Part shown: piece by piece, positions 17,575-27,051 of the stretch
Position numbering within the stretch: the first letter of the stretch is position 1
How the letters are laid out: the number at the start of each line of letters is the position of its first letter
Source: Terriglobia bacterium
GTDB taxonomy: Bacteria; Acidobacteriota; Terriglobia; JAIQFV01
DNA: 64,000 nt
NCBI GenBank assembly: GCA_020072965.1
Contig: JAIQFY010000026.1
Location: 1 to 64,000 of the forward strand
Direction of reading: 5' to 3'
The notes under the pieces: model-generated
The model's input: only the letters and a program-made list of their open reading frames with translations
Told to the model about the DNA's origin: nothing
Databases searched by the model: none
Program-made: the position numbers and the translations under genes

Positions 17575-18525
17575 CTATTGGGCCGCCTTAAACGCCTTCG
17601 TAAGTAACGCCACATCGTAATCGAAGAGTTTGAAGTAATCGGTCACTTCCTTCTCACCTCCGACCGACGGCAACAGGACGACCACCTGGGCTCCGGTCTG
17701 ACTCGCAATACTTTTGGGCGTCTTCAGATCGAAATACGGTTCCACCAGGATCACCTTTACATTCTCGCGGCGCATCATCCCAATCAGGTCCAGCGTATGG
17801 CCGGGGCTAGGCGGGATACCCGGCCGCGGCTCCACGTAGTTGACCACATTCAGGCCGAACCGCTTCGTGAAGTTGGGCCAGGAGCGGTGATAGGTGATCA
17901 CGTTGCGGCCGCGAAACGGCTTCATTTGATCGTCCCAGTTCTTCTCCGCCACGGTGAGGCGCCGGCTGAACGACTGGAAGCGTTGCTCGAAAAAAACCTT
18001 GTCTTCAGGTCTTATTTCCGCCAGCTTCTGCTGAATTCCGCGGGCGATGCGGCGGCCGTTTTCCGGTTCGAGCCAGTAGTGCGGATTCCCCAGGGGATGC
18101 ACATCACCCATGGCCCGCGTGACCGTGCCCGTGGGAATCTCCAGGATTTCCGCGAACTGGGATGCATCCAGGTACCCAGGGGCTCCGACTTGAATGCGGG
18201 GGTTGCCCGACTGCGTGATGAGCGGCGGCAGCCAGCCGATTTCCAGTTGAAGTCCCACCACGATGAGCAAGTCGGCCTTGCGCAGTTTCAACAGGAAGCT
18301 GGGCTTGGCCTCCACATAGTGCGGATCCTGATATCCGCGGGCGATCGATTCCACTTCAATGTGGTCGCCCCCCACCTCTTCCGCAAGCGCCGCCATGTCT
18401 GTCGTCGCCGTGACGATCTTCAATTTCGCGGCAGCTTGCGCCGGGGTGGAAAAGAGCAGTGATAGCGTCACCGCTACGACGAGTATCAAAAATACGAGGT
18501 GAAACCGACTGATTTGTTGGATCAT
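17575..18525 (-). CDS. Metal ABC transporter substrate-binding protein (ZnuA/cluster A-I)
   Basis: The 316-residue protein starts with a signal peptide (about 1-31) and is a cluster A-I metal-binding protein. Expected ligand sites are visible: H in DPHYVEAKP, H in MGDVHPLGNPHYW, H in TYHRSWPNF and the acidic EPYFD near the C-terminus. There is no long His-rich loop, which many zinc-specific ZnuA proteins carry, so Mn or Zn cannot be chosen. It lies 8 bases after the outer-membrane gene and 18 before the permease. Confidence 0.92.
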   Translation of the reverse strand: MIQQISRFHLVFLILVVAVTLSLLFSTPAQAAAKLKIVTATTDMAALAEEVGGDHIEVESIARGYQDPHYVEAKPSFLLKLRKADLLIVVGLQLEIGWLPPLITQSGNPRIQVGAPGYLDASQFAEILEIPTGTVTRAMGDVHPLGNPHYWLEPENGRRIARGIQQKLAEIRPEDKVFFEQRFQSFSRRLTVAEKNWDDQMKPFRGRNVITYHRSWPNFTKRFGLNVVNYVEPRPGIPPSPGHTLDLIGMMRRENVKVILVEPYFDLKTPKSIASQTGAQVVVLLPSVGGEKEVTDYFKLFDYDVALLTKAFKAAQ

Positions 18526-18533
18526 GGGGTCTC

Positions 18534-19823
18534 CTAGAATGGGTGGGCGCCATGCGCCCCAATAGAAAATTGAAGTTGAAAACGTAACTCATTCCCGTCG
18601 CGGCCTTCGGCATAGTGGGCAAACCGATATTGTCCGCGGATTTGACTGAACTCACTGGGCCAGTAGGTCAGGATGGTTGAAAACCCGCTGTCAATCAGAT
18701 TCGCATTGTTTGACCGGCCAGAGCGATCATAACGCCCTCCGATAAACCATCGCCTTGCAAGTTGATAGTCGCCGGAAGTGTAAAGGCCAAAGGCTCGCTG
18801 GACGTTTCCTGTCTGTTGCCGCTGGCTCCAAATGAGTTCAGTGCGTCCCACGAAGGAATGATAGATGGCCCGTCGCAATGGCTTCCAGTGCACAGTGGCG
18901 TCCATTCCATAAAGTTGGGTGAGGAATCCACTACCCAACTCATTGTGACCCCGGGCATAAGACAGTCCCAGATCCAAGTTTGTGGATTCGGTCAGGTCGC
19001 GGTACCCTCGAAGGTGTCCCACCAGACTGACATCCCGATTTCGGCTGGATTTAAAGACATCGGCGGAATCCCCGCGGAAGACCTGCATTGTTCCTTCCAG
19101 AAGAATATCCCTGGGTGCGGGAAGAATCCGGGTCACAGAAAGACCCGCGTCGTTAATTCCATCTTCACCTCCCACAAGACTCCCCGTAACCAGGGGCCGA
19201 TCGGTCCAGGGCAAGACGTGGTTGTGCAAGGTATTCACCTTGCCGAAGGCCGCACGCATCTTACCGGCTCTGACGATCAGTCCTGCGGGCAATGAGGTGA
19301 AGGTTAAGAATCCTTCTTCGAGGTTCACACCTTCCTCGCCGAATGAAAAGAAGAAATCGGCACGCGCGTAGGGATCGACGATGGCCTGAAACCCCACCTC
19401 GGATTCGTGCATCTCCAGTGTGGGGACCGGGTTCAAGGGATTCCTGCCGATGGAACCGAGGAAGTCGCCAATAACACTAATGTCGGGGTTCAGTGCCTTT
19501 GCGGCGGCGCTAGAACCTCCATAGACGGGAATCTGGCCCGCGGATTCTCCGGGCAGAGTAGGCGTTGTCGGAACAGCCTGTGGAGTCGGTGGTAACTGAG
19601 TTGGCGGGGGCTCCTGCGCCTCACCTCCTTGCAGCACGGGCGCCGCCGGGACGTTTCGAGCCACCGCGGCCAGGGTGGCCTTGAGTTCTTTGATCTCTGA
19701 CTCCAAGGCCTTGATTCGCTCTTCGTTGGCCTTCAGCCGTTCTTGGATGTCGTCTTTGGGTTGCGCCCAGAGCATTGTCGAGGCGAGCAAGGTCAGGCAG
19801 GCGAAAACCTTGAGTAGTCGCAT
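18534..19823 (-). CDS. Outer-membrane beta-barrel (porin-like) protein of the metal-uptake operon
   Basis: ATG 19823 follows GGAGG at a six-base gap. The 429-residue protein has a signal peptide (to about residue 21), a coiled coil (DIQERLKANEERIKALESEI), a Pro/Gln/Thr-rich linker and then alternating polar/aromatic strands of a beta-barrel ending in FQLQFSIGAHGAHPF. It lacks a TonB box or plug. As the first gene of an operon with a metal-binding protein and permease, it probably lets the ion through the outer membrane. The family name is not certain. Confidence 0.8.
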   Translation of the reverse strand: MRLLKVFACLTLLASTMLWAQPKDDIQERLKANEERIKALESEIKELKATLAAVARNVPAAPVLQGGEAQEPPPTQLPPTPQAVPTTPTLPGESAGQIPVYGGSSAAAKALNPDISVIGDFLGSIGRNPLNPVPTLEMHESEVGFQAIVDPYARADFFFSFGEEGVNLEEGFLTFTSLPAGLIVRAGKMRAAFGKVNTLHNHVLPWTDRPLVTGSLVGGEDGINDAGLSVTRILPAPRDILLEGTMQVFRGDSADVFKSSRNRDVSLVGHLRGYRDLTESTNLDLGLSYARGHNELGSGFLTQLYGMDATVHWKPLRRAIYHSFVGRTELIWSQRQQTGNVQRAFGLYTSGDYQLARRWFIGGRYDRSGRSNNANLIDSGFSTILTYWPSEFSQIRGQYRFAHYAEGRDGNELRFQLQFSIGAHGAHPF

Positions 19824-19882
19824 GGCACCCTCCAAGTAGTACTTAAAGAATTGTGAGGTGGAATTCGCACGGGTGAGCCGTG

Positions 19883-19902
19883 TCGCTACTTTAAAGTAGT
19901 GA
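19883..19902. promoter_or_regulatory. Candidate metal-regulator operator upstream of the metal-uptake operon
   Basis: CTACTTTAAAGTAG (19886-19899) is a perfect 14-nt palindrome, and the match extends to 20 nt with one mismatched pair. It lies 60 bases upstream of the first gene of the metal operon, at promoter distance. Metal-uptake operons are normally repressed by Fur/Zur or DtxR/MntR dimers at such sites; which family binds here is not known from the sequence. Confidence 0.5.
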
Positions 19903-20641
19903 AAAAGGATCCACTAGCAGAACGGAGGGGCGCGTCCATGCGTGACAGCCGGTGCGTGGGAACGGAAGCCACCGGGCAAGGACGCAAGCGACAAGGAGAT
20001 TGCCGGGGCAGGCTCGGGAGCAGAAAAGTGGGCGGGGGGACCGGCAGCGAGATGCCGGGTGGCCCCACAAGTCATGCAGAGGAGAGCGCTCTGAACAGGG
20101 GAATGCGATCGTCGGCCGAGTTCATGAACAGCGGTCGTCAGAGGAACCCGTCCCTCCATTTCATGGCGATGCAGCGTAATGACACAAAGCAAATTGAGCT
20201 GCATCAACAACAGAAAACAGGAAGTAACCCGCTTAGGAGGTCGGTGCTTCAAGCGTTTACTCGCCATTTGTCCATTTTATCAAAGCTGTTTGACGTTGTC
20301 ACAAGGTACCGAGATTCAAGAATACGCGCCGGTTGACAGCGATGCGATGGGCGGGCTCTCACCGCCTCATGTTTCACCTTATATGGGAGGGCCGCCAGCT
20401 GACCTCCGTGCCCCTCAAACACTGGAATTATGCCGTGAAGGAGGGATACACCACAGGCACGCGATTGATACGGGGCTATTCGATTACAGGGTGTCCCAAG
20501 AAAGTGGCCATCTTGTCTGTGGCCCACAGAGCCTTCGTTGTATGAGAAATAAACCGTAAAAAATAGGGCAATCCCCCGTCGGGGGACAGTCCCCATTTCT
20601 TCCATGATCGCCCGCGAGGCAGTTCTCTCCAGTACCGTGGT
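19903..20641. other. 740-bp region without a recognised gene
   Basis: The first 200 bases are GC-rich and fold locally (for example a CCGGCA/TGCCGG hairpin at 20041-20058), but they do not match the conserved boxes of the cobalamin, cyclic-di-GMP, SAM or molybdenum-cofactor riboswitches that I checked by eye. Overlapping ORFs in several frames have no domains. An unrecognised structured RNA is possible. Confidence 0.4.
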
Positions 20642-23233
20642 TTAGAAGTGAAAGCCCAGTTCGAGCGCTTCGGTGCGCGGCGTGACGAAGTGCGTGCCGC
20701 TGAACGTAGACAAGTAGTTGTACAGTGCGGTCTTATTCATCAGGTTGATCACCGTAAAGCGCAAACTCCACTTATGCCGGTCACCGTGGAAGAGGTTGTC
20801 AACTCCTACTGCCACGTCAAACAGATTCCGCCCTTTGATGCGAGGAGGATTGTGGTCATCGTCCTCGGTTCCAGGCGTCGGGATGTTGACCAGCGTCGAT
20901 CCGTAGGCGGACGGCGCGCAACTTGTCAACGGCGCGGCCAGTGTCGGGAACACGTTTCCGCAGAAAAGCCCAGCCTGAATCTGCTGGTCTGGTGTCAGGA
21001 CGGTGAGGTCAACCGGAGTGGTCGTATCGGTGGCGAAGGGTACTGCGCCGGCCACAAGGCCGCTGTCATAACGCCAATTGAAGCCGATCCAAGGGCCGGT
21101 ACCCTTCCACTGATACTGGACGTGCGTGCTCTGCTGGAACGCCTGATCGTGATCGATGCGAAAGACTCCTGGTGGGGGCGGCTCGTTGAAAATCAGACCG
21201 CCTGCCCCCGGAGGAAAAAACCGGCTGCGCGAGGTTCCTAGGACGGTCACCAATGACAGCCCGTGGAAGTTCGGCATGCTCACGCGCACCGCAACGCCGT
21301 CGATCTTTGACTTTGTCCATTGGACGGGAAAGGTCAGGGGTGTGCTGAACAAAACGCCAAAGTCATAATCGGGTGTGGTGTATTTCCAATAATAATCTGC
21401 GGCCACCACGAGGTGTTTTCCGAACGCCTGCTCGAGCCCCGCGTTGAACAGATTGCGATAACCTGGCTTGGGAGGTATGGCGCCACCCCCGGGGCCGCCC
21501 AATCCACCAATTCCCGTCGAACTGGAAAGCAGCAGGTTCTCGTTGTACGGCGTCACAATGGCTCGCGCATAGCCCAGGCGCAGCAGTGTGTTGGTTTTTT
21601 TGATGTTGTAAGCGAGGGCAAGGCGCGGTTCCGGCGCCGAAGCGCTGGTGAGTCCGCGGTAGAAGTCGCCGCGGAGGCCCAGATTAAAGGTCCAATTCCT
21701 GACCGTAATTGCGTCTTGAACGTACAGGGAAGACTCTTTAATGTCAGTGTGATCGTTGAACGTCAGCAGGCTGCCGGCGCGAGATAGGTCGAACGGCAGG
21801 AGCCCTGGCAAGAAAGCGTTATTTGCAGTGTCCCCCGGGTTAACAGTTGAACATTGGGTGGGATCGGCCGGGGTTGAGCTCGAGTCCGGCCCACCTGAGG
21901 GAAGCAGGCATGGCGCGTTGAACGTCGGGTCTGTAAGGCCCAAACTGAACTTCTCGTTCAGGAACCAGTGTTGGAATTGCACACCCACCTTGATGTTGTG
22001 CGCACCCTTCACGTAACTGAGATCAGAGCGCACCCCGAGGTTGGTGAGATGCCTGTTTTGCGCGAGCGTCGCGGGCAGGTCTGAGAAGGCATCCGCGCTC
22101 GGATAATAGTGATAGCGATCCTGGCGCACGAAAGCGTTCACCGTCAGGACCGTATTCGTATTGAATATGTGCGTCCATGCGGGCGCGAAATTAAACGTGT
22201 TGATGAGCGCTCGCTGGTCCTGCCCTGCGGCTGCCTGATCGAATTGATTTGGCTGTTGGAACCAGGAGCGAGCATAGTTCAGGTTCACGTGAAAGGTGTC
22301 TTGCGTGCTAGGCTGAAAATCCACGCGGTCGAAAATATTTTCGGAGTTTCCTTTGGCGTGGATCACCTTGAACTCAGGGGGATCGAGAAAGCGGCCCGAC
22401 TGGAGCCCGTTCAAGGTTATAAAGTTTCCCCAGCGCTGGCTGCCGACGGCGAAGTTGAAGCCAACATTACTCGTCCCGAACGAACCATACGAAGCGTTCA
22501 CGTCGCCTGTCGGGCGCAGGTTAAGGCCCGAGCGTGTCGTCACGTTGACGATCAAAGTCGTCTTGTCGCCATACTCGGCCGGAGGAATCCCGTTTACGGC
22601 TTCAAGAGATTGCACCGACCCCACCGGTATCTGGTTGGAGAAGGACTTGCTTTGCTGATCAGTGATGGGCTGCCCGTCTACCGAGAAGGCGTTTTCTTGA
22701 TGCTCCCCCAGGCCGTGCATGAAGCCGTTGGAATCGGCGGCCACGCCCGGAGTCGCAAATGTGATCAGAGAGCTGATTGAGGACGAGGTGCTTTCCAACG
22801 GCATCTTCGAAAACAGGTTGCGATCCACATCCGTGTGGGCCGTCGGGTCATTCTCGATCAAGTCTCCCGCCACGCCTTGGACTGTGATCGACGTTTCCGC
22901 CGATGCCAACTTTAGGTTCACTTCGAGATTCACCGTCACCAGCGAGCGCACATCGATATCCTGAGTGTACGATGCGAAACCAGATGCCGTCACCAGCAGG
23001 CGATACGGATTGAATGGTATGGTCGTGAAGCGAAATTTCCCTTCTCTGTCGGTGGTTACGCTTCGGTCAAAATGACTTACCGGATTGTGAATTTCGACCG
23101 TGGCGTTTGGTACGACACCCCCCGAAGGATCTTTGACAACGCCCTCGAGGGTGCCTGAAGACTGTGCCCAAGAACCAAGGGTCACGAAAACGAGCCCAAT
23201 GGAAAATGTAAAAAAAAGAATCTGCTTCCGCAT
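20642..23233 (-). CDS. TonB-dependent receptor with carboxypeptidase-regulatory-like domain, metal-cluster associated
   Basis: The start ATG 23233 has GGAG seven bases upstream. The 863-residue protein has a signal peptide (about 1-24), a regulatory-like domain (GTLEGVVKDPSGGVVPNATVEI), a plug (residues about 110-230, with VQSLEAVNGIPPAEYGDKTTLIVNVTT seen in part) and a beta-barrel ending ELGFHF, the C-terminal aromatic BAM signal. It would import a substrate powered by TonB. A DUF2946-like gene lies 112 bases upstream and CzcCBA further up on the same strand, which hints at a metal or metal-chelate substrate. Confidence 0.88.
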   Translation of the reverse strand: MRKQILFFTFSIGLVFVTLGSWAQSSGTLEGVVKDPSGGVVPNATVEIHNPVSHFDRSVTTDREGKFRFTTIPFNPYRLLVTASGFASYTQDIDVRSLVTVNLEVNLKLASAETSITVQGVAGDLIENDPTAHTDVDRNLFSKMPLESTSSSISSLITFATPGVAADSNGFMHGLGEHQENAFSVDGQPITDQQSKSFSNQIPVGSVQSLEAVNGIPPAEYGDKTTLIVNVTTRSGLNLRPTGDVNASYGSFGTSNVGFNFAVGSQRWGNFITLNGLQSGRFLDPPEFKVIHAKGNSENIFDRVDFQPSTQDTFHVNLNYARSWFQQPNQFDQAAAGQDQRALINTFNFAPAWTHIFNTNTVLTVNAFVRQDRYHYYPSADAFSDLPATLAQNRHLTNLGVRSDLSYVKGAHNIKVGVQFQHWFLNEKFSLGLTDPTFNAPCLLPSGGPDSSSTPADPTQCSTVNPGDTANNAFLPGLLPFDLSRAGSLLTFNDHTDIKESSLYVQDAITVRNWTFNLGLRGDFYRGLTSASAPEPRLALAYNIKKTNTLLRLGYARAIVTPYNENLLLSSSTGIGGLGGPGGGAIPPKPGYRNLFNAGLEQAFGKHLVVAADYYWKYTTPDYDFGVLFSTPLTFPVQWTKSKIDGVAVRVSMPNFHGLSLVTVLGTSRSRFFPPGAGGLIFNEPPPPGVFRIDHDQAFQQSTHVQYQWKGTGPWIGFNWRYDSGLVAGAVPFATDTTTPVDLTVLTPDQQIQAGLFCGNVFPTLAAPLTSCAPSAYGSTLVNIPTPGTEDDDHNPPRIKGRNLFDVAVGVDNLFHGDRHKWSLRFTVINLMNKTALYNYLSTFSGTHFVTPRTEALELGFHF

Positions 23234-23345
23234 ATGAAATCTCCAATCCAATCATCAAAAGATGATGTGTGGATACGGCTCTCGAATGAAGGCGCCTGGC
23301 GCTTTTCATTTGAGGCTGCGTTGAATAGAGTCAAAATGGAATCGA

Positions 23346-23690
23346 TCAGAGATTCAAGGGAGGGGGCCCACGGGTGGTATGGGAGAAAACAAAGAGGGCG
23401 GAGGGTCCTTCCGCCTCGGGCTCCTGCGGCGTCAACACCTCGGGAATTCGGATTTTGAGAAAGGTTTGGACTGCCGCAAGGCTGTGATACGTCTGTCCAG
23501 TCCGGCATAACCCGCAGTCCGAGTGAGGTGTAGGGGAGGTTGCTGACGTTGTACTGCTAAACGCCGTGTGTTGGGATCGGAACAAACTCGGAAAGTGCAG
23601 GTAATAGTGAGCATCTAGCGCAAACTGCACAACCACAACCTGCGCAATGAGTGCTCCGATCAGCAGCCTGCCTCTGTGCTTTGATTTCAT
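23346..23690 (-). CDS. Small exported CxxC protein, DUF2946-like
   Basis: From ATG 23690 this is 114 residues with an N-terminal hydrophobic helix (LLIGALIAQVVVVQFAL), a CGLC pair near residue 60 and a C-terminal TTRGPPPL. A CxxC in the middle and a terminal RGPP are the pattern of DUF2946 proteins, which often sit beside copper-related TonB receptors. The ribosome-binding site is weak, and a longer frame extends upstream. A second protein of the same design is at 29672. It is probably co-transcribed with the receptor at 20642. Confidence 0.6.
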   Translation of the reverse strand: MKSKHRGRLLIGALIAQVVVVQFALDAHYYLHFPSLFRSQHTAFSSTTSATSPTPHSDCGLCRTGQTYHSLAAVQTFLKIRIPEVLTPQEPEAEGPSALFVFSHTTRGPPPLNL

Positions 23691-23874
23691 AGTTACCCAA
23701 ACAGGCCAGAAGAAACGTGTGGATGCCACCACACGAAAAAAAACAGCGTCAATGACAACGTCCCTGATCCTGGATTTCAAGTCAGGACATCTACCCATAG
23801 GCCAGGTTAATGGGTAGTAAGATCTCAATTCTCCACCCGGATCTGCTGGCAGCAAATCCTGATTCACTCCCCCT

Positions 23875-26800
23875 TCAAACCTTCAGCACATCATCCTTGC
23901 GGGCGACGAGGGCATACAGAACAGGGGCAAGAAAGATGGACAGAAGCAGGCGCGAGATCATCCCCCCGACGATGACGATGGCAAACGGCTTCTGCGAATC
24001 GCTGCCGATCCCAGTCGACATGGCGGCAGGAAGAAGGCCGAAGCAGGCAACCAGCGCGGTCATCAGAATGGGGCGAAGTCTCAGAAGGGAAGCCTCGTAG
24101 GTCGCCGTGAGGGGGTCCTTCCCTTCGAGGCGAAGCTTGTTGATGAAGGAGTAAAGAATCACGCTGGTTTGGACGGCGACACCCATCAGGGCGACAAATC
24201 CCAGCCCCGAGGAAACGCTGAAGTCCGTTCCCGTCAACTTGAGGGCCAGCAAGCCCCCCACTGGTTGGGTGACGAGCACGCTGAACATGATGATAAAGGG
24301 AAATTTCATATTGCCGTAGAGGGCAAAAAGAATGAGCAGAATAATGAGCACCGTCAGAGGAACTATGATTTTCATCTGAGAACGCGCTGCCAGATACTCC
24401 TTATACTCACCTCCCCAATCGAAGGAATATCCGATGGGAAGCTTGACCTGCTGGTCCACTTTCTTTCGCGCTTCTCCGATGGCGCTGGCGAGATCCCGGC
24501 CCTCCACGCTGAACTGAATCCCGACATAACGCGAATTCGATTCGCGGTAGATGAAAGACGCCCCGTTACTGACTTGAATGTCAGCAAACTGACTCAACGG
24601 GAGGTGCTGGCCGTCGGGGGTGGCGATCAGCAGGTTTTTAATGGCTTCCATGTTTTCCCGGAACGGCTCCTGCATCCGCACAACCAGATCAAATTGACGT
24701 TCTCCCTGGATGACCTGGGTGGCGGCCTTTCCCCCAATCGCCGTCTCGATCAGGGTGTTGATGTCGCCGACATTGAGCCCGTAACGCGCGATCTTGTCCC
24801 GGTCGGGCACGATGAGGAGGCTGGGTTGACCAAGCTCCTGCACGATGCTGATATGGGTTATACCGGGCACATTGGAAATGATCCGCTTGACCTCCTTGGC
24901 TTTATCCTCGAGAGTGGCAAGATCGGTGCCAAAGATCTTTACCGCCAGAGCACTCTTCAGTCCGGTTTCAGCCTCGTCCACGGCGTCCTCAGCCGGTTGC
25001 GTGTAATTAAAGATGACCCCTGGAAAGGCGGACAGTTTTTCCTGGATGGCATTAATCAGTTTCGGCTTGGTTCGAATTTCACCGTGCCAGGATGAGTCAT
25101 CGTAGGGTTTCAAGCCGACGTAAAATTCATTGTTGAAGAACCCGATGGGGTCTGTGCCATCGTCCGGCCGACCCAGCTCGTTGGCAACCGTGGTGACCTG
25201 CGGGAAGCTCATTAGGATATTTCGGATTTGGGGCGCCAGCTTTGCCGCTTCGTCAAAGGAAATTGTGTAGGGCGTTGTAGCCCGGACCCACAAAGCGCCT
25301 TCGTCCAGATGAGGCATGAACTCCGCACCGATGAATGGGACCAGCAGCAGGGACGCTCCAAAAATTCCCACGCAGATCAAGGTGGTGACGGCACGATGCC
25401 TCAGACACCAGCCCAGCGCCACTCCGTAGGAATTCCGAATGCGTTCGTAGATCCTCACGTCCGGCTCCTTGATATGCTTCCTCAGAAGGAAGGCACAAAG
25501 GACGGGAAGCAATGTCAGCGAACAGATCAATGACCCCACCAGGGCAAAAGTCATTGTATCGGCCATCGGTTGAAACAGCCTTCCGGCGGGCCCGGTCAGC
25601 GCGTAAATGGGTAGATATCCGGCAATGATCACGGCAATCGCATAGAAGATCGGACGTTCCACATCCCGCGCCGCCGCGCGGATGACGTCGACAAGGTGGT
25701 ACTCCTGTTCACGGCGCGCCGCGAGTTCGCGAAAGATGTTCTCCACCATGACCACCGCCCCATCGACGATGATGCCAAAGTCAATCGCGCCGATCGAAAG
25801 CAGGTTGGCCGGAATGTGCTTCCAGTCAAGACAGATGAATGAAAACAAGAGGGAGAAGGGGATGGTCACGGCCACAATCAACGCGGTGCGAACGCTGAAT
25901 AGCAGCAGACCCAGGATGACCAGGACCAGCGCCATGCCCAGCAGGAGGTTTTTTTCCACCGTGCGGGTTGTTTCCTCGATCAAATAGTGCCGGTCGTAAA
26001 AGGGGGCGACCTTCACATCCGGGGGGAGCACGTTTTTGTTCAAGTCTTCAGTCACTTGTTCTACCTTGTCGAGAACCACCTGCGCCTGCTCTCCCACCCG
26101 CATGAGAATCACACCCTCCACCGCATCGTCCTGCTTCATGAAGCCGAACTGGCCCAATCGCACGGCATGGCCGATCTCGACCCTGCCCACGTCCCGGACA
26201 TAGGTGGGAACTCCGTTGTGTGTCGCGATGACGATGTTTCCGATGTCCTGAGGGGTTTTTAGCAGGCCCAGGCCCCGGACATAGAAAAACTGTCCCCCGG
26301 ACGAAAAGAACCCTCCCCCCGCGTTGGCGTTGTTATTGCCCAGCTGCTGGACAACCTGGGGGAGTGTGACGTTGTACGAGAGAAGCTTGTTCGGATCCAG
26401 CAGGACGTGGTACTGCATCGTGGTCCCGCCAAATCCTGAATCGTCGGCAACACCCTGGATGGCACGATAATGCCGCTCCACCACCCAGTCCTCAAAGGTC
26501 TTCAACTCCTGAGGCGTTCGGTCGGGACTCTGGAGGACATATCGATAAATCAATCCACTCGGGCTGAATAGGGGGGCGAGGGCGGGCTGTATTCCCGCCG
26601 GCACCTGGGCGTTGGGGAGTCTTTCGAACGACTGCTCGCGCACAAAGTAGGGATCCGTATCGTATTGGAAGTTCATTTGGACTGAGGACAGTCCATACAG
26701 GGAGATTGAGCGCAGCGCCTGTAACTGCGGGATGCCATTCATCTCCAATTCAATCGGGATGGTGATGAGGCGCTCCACCTCTTCGGCGGCGTGGCCGGGC

Positions 26801-26958
26801 CATTGCGTGATGATTTGCACGTGTGGGGGTGAAAGATCGGGGTACGCATCAATAGGCAGCTTCTGAAATGAAATTATCCCCCAGATCATTAGGAAGAACA
26901 TGGTCATGATGATGAGGAATCGCTGGGAGAGCGCGAAAGAGACAAGGCGATTGATCAT
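23875..26958 (-). CDS. czcA: Heavy-metal efflux RND transporter, CzcA/CusA family
   Basis: The 1027-residue inner-membrane pump starts at ATG 26958 (MINRLVSFALSQR), the usual family start; a TTG 14 codons upstream is an alternative. It has 12 expected membrane helices in two halves with large periplasmic loops. The fourth helix carries DFGIIVDGAVVMVEN, the DFG-x3-D pattern of divalent-cation (Co/Zn/Cd/Ni) HME-RND pumps rather than the Cu/Ag type. With CzcB and CzcC it would expel metal from the periplasm across the outer membrane. It is the third gene of the czcCBA operon. Confidence 0.93.
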   Translation of the reverse strand: MINRLVSFALSQRFLIIMTMFFLMIWGIISFQKLPIDAYPDLSPPHVQIITQWPGHAAEEVERLITIPIELEMNGIPQLQALRSISLYGLSSVQMNFQYDTDPYFVREQSFERLPNAQVPAGIQPALAPLFSPSGLIYRYVLQSPDRTPQELKTFEDWVVERHYRAIQGVADDSGFGGTTMQYHVLLDPNKLLSYNVTLPQVVQQLGNNNANAGGGFFSSGGQFFYVRGLGLLKTPQDIGNIVIATHNGVPTYVRDVGRVEIGHAVRLGQFGFMKQDDAVEGVILMRVGEQAQVVLDKVEQVTEDLNKNVLPPDVKVAPFYDRHYLIEETTRTVEKNLLLGMALVLVILGLLLFSVRTALIVAVTIPFSLLFSFICLDWKHIPANLLSIGAIDFGIIVDGAVVMVENIFRELAARREQEYHLVDVIRAAARDVERPIFYAIAVIIAGYLPIYALTGPAGRLFQPMADTMTFALVGSLICSLTLLPVLCAFLLRKHIKEPDVRIYERIRNSYGVALGWCLRHRAVTTLICVGIFGASLLLVPFIGAEFMPHLDEGALWVRATTPYTISFDEAAKLAPQIRNILMSFPQVTTVANELGRPDDGTDPIGFFNNEFYVGLKPYDDSSWHGEIRTKPKLINAIQEKLSAFPGVIFNYTQPAEDAVDEAETGLKSALAVKIFGTDLATLEDKAKEVKRIISNVPGITHISIVQELGQPSLLIVPDRDKIARYGLNVGDINTLIETAIGGKAATQVIQGERQFDLVVRMQEPFRENMEAIKNLLIATPDGQHLPLSQFADIQVSNGASFIYRESNSRYVGIQFSVEGRDLASAIGEARKKVDQQVKLPIGYSFDWGGEYKEYLAARSQMKIIVPLTVLIILLILFALYGNMKFPFIIMFSVLVTQPVGGLLALKLTGTDFSVSSGLGFVALMGVAVQTSVILYSFINKLRLEGKDPLTATYEASLLRLRPILMTALVACFGLLPAAMSTGIGSDSQKPFAIVIVGGMISRLLLSIFLAPVLYALVARKDDVLKV

Positions 26959-27051
26959 AAGGATGTTTTCGGAGCGCGGAGACCCTGGCCATCCTGGCAA
27001 ACCGCGGACCCGGCCCTGGTTGAAGCACCCGGCGCTCCCACGAGACCTTCC

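Noticed and set aside
19921-20110. Riboswitch-like GC-rich sequence
   Set aside because: It lacks the conserved boxes of cobalamin, cyclic-di-GMP and other riboswitches checked by eye; it is kept only as an unassigned region.
19899-20336. 145-codon plus-strand ORF
   Set aside because: Composition is Arg/Gly-rich without domain, competing frames are equally open, and no ribosome-binding site is present.
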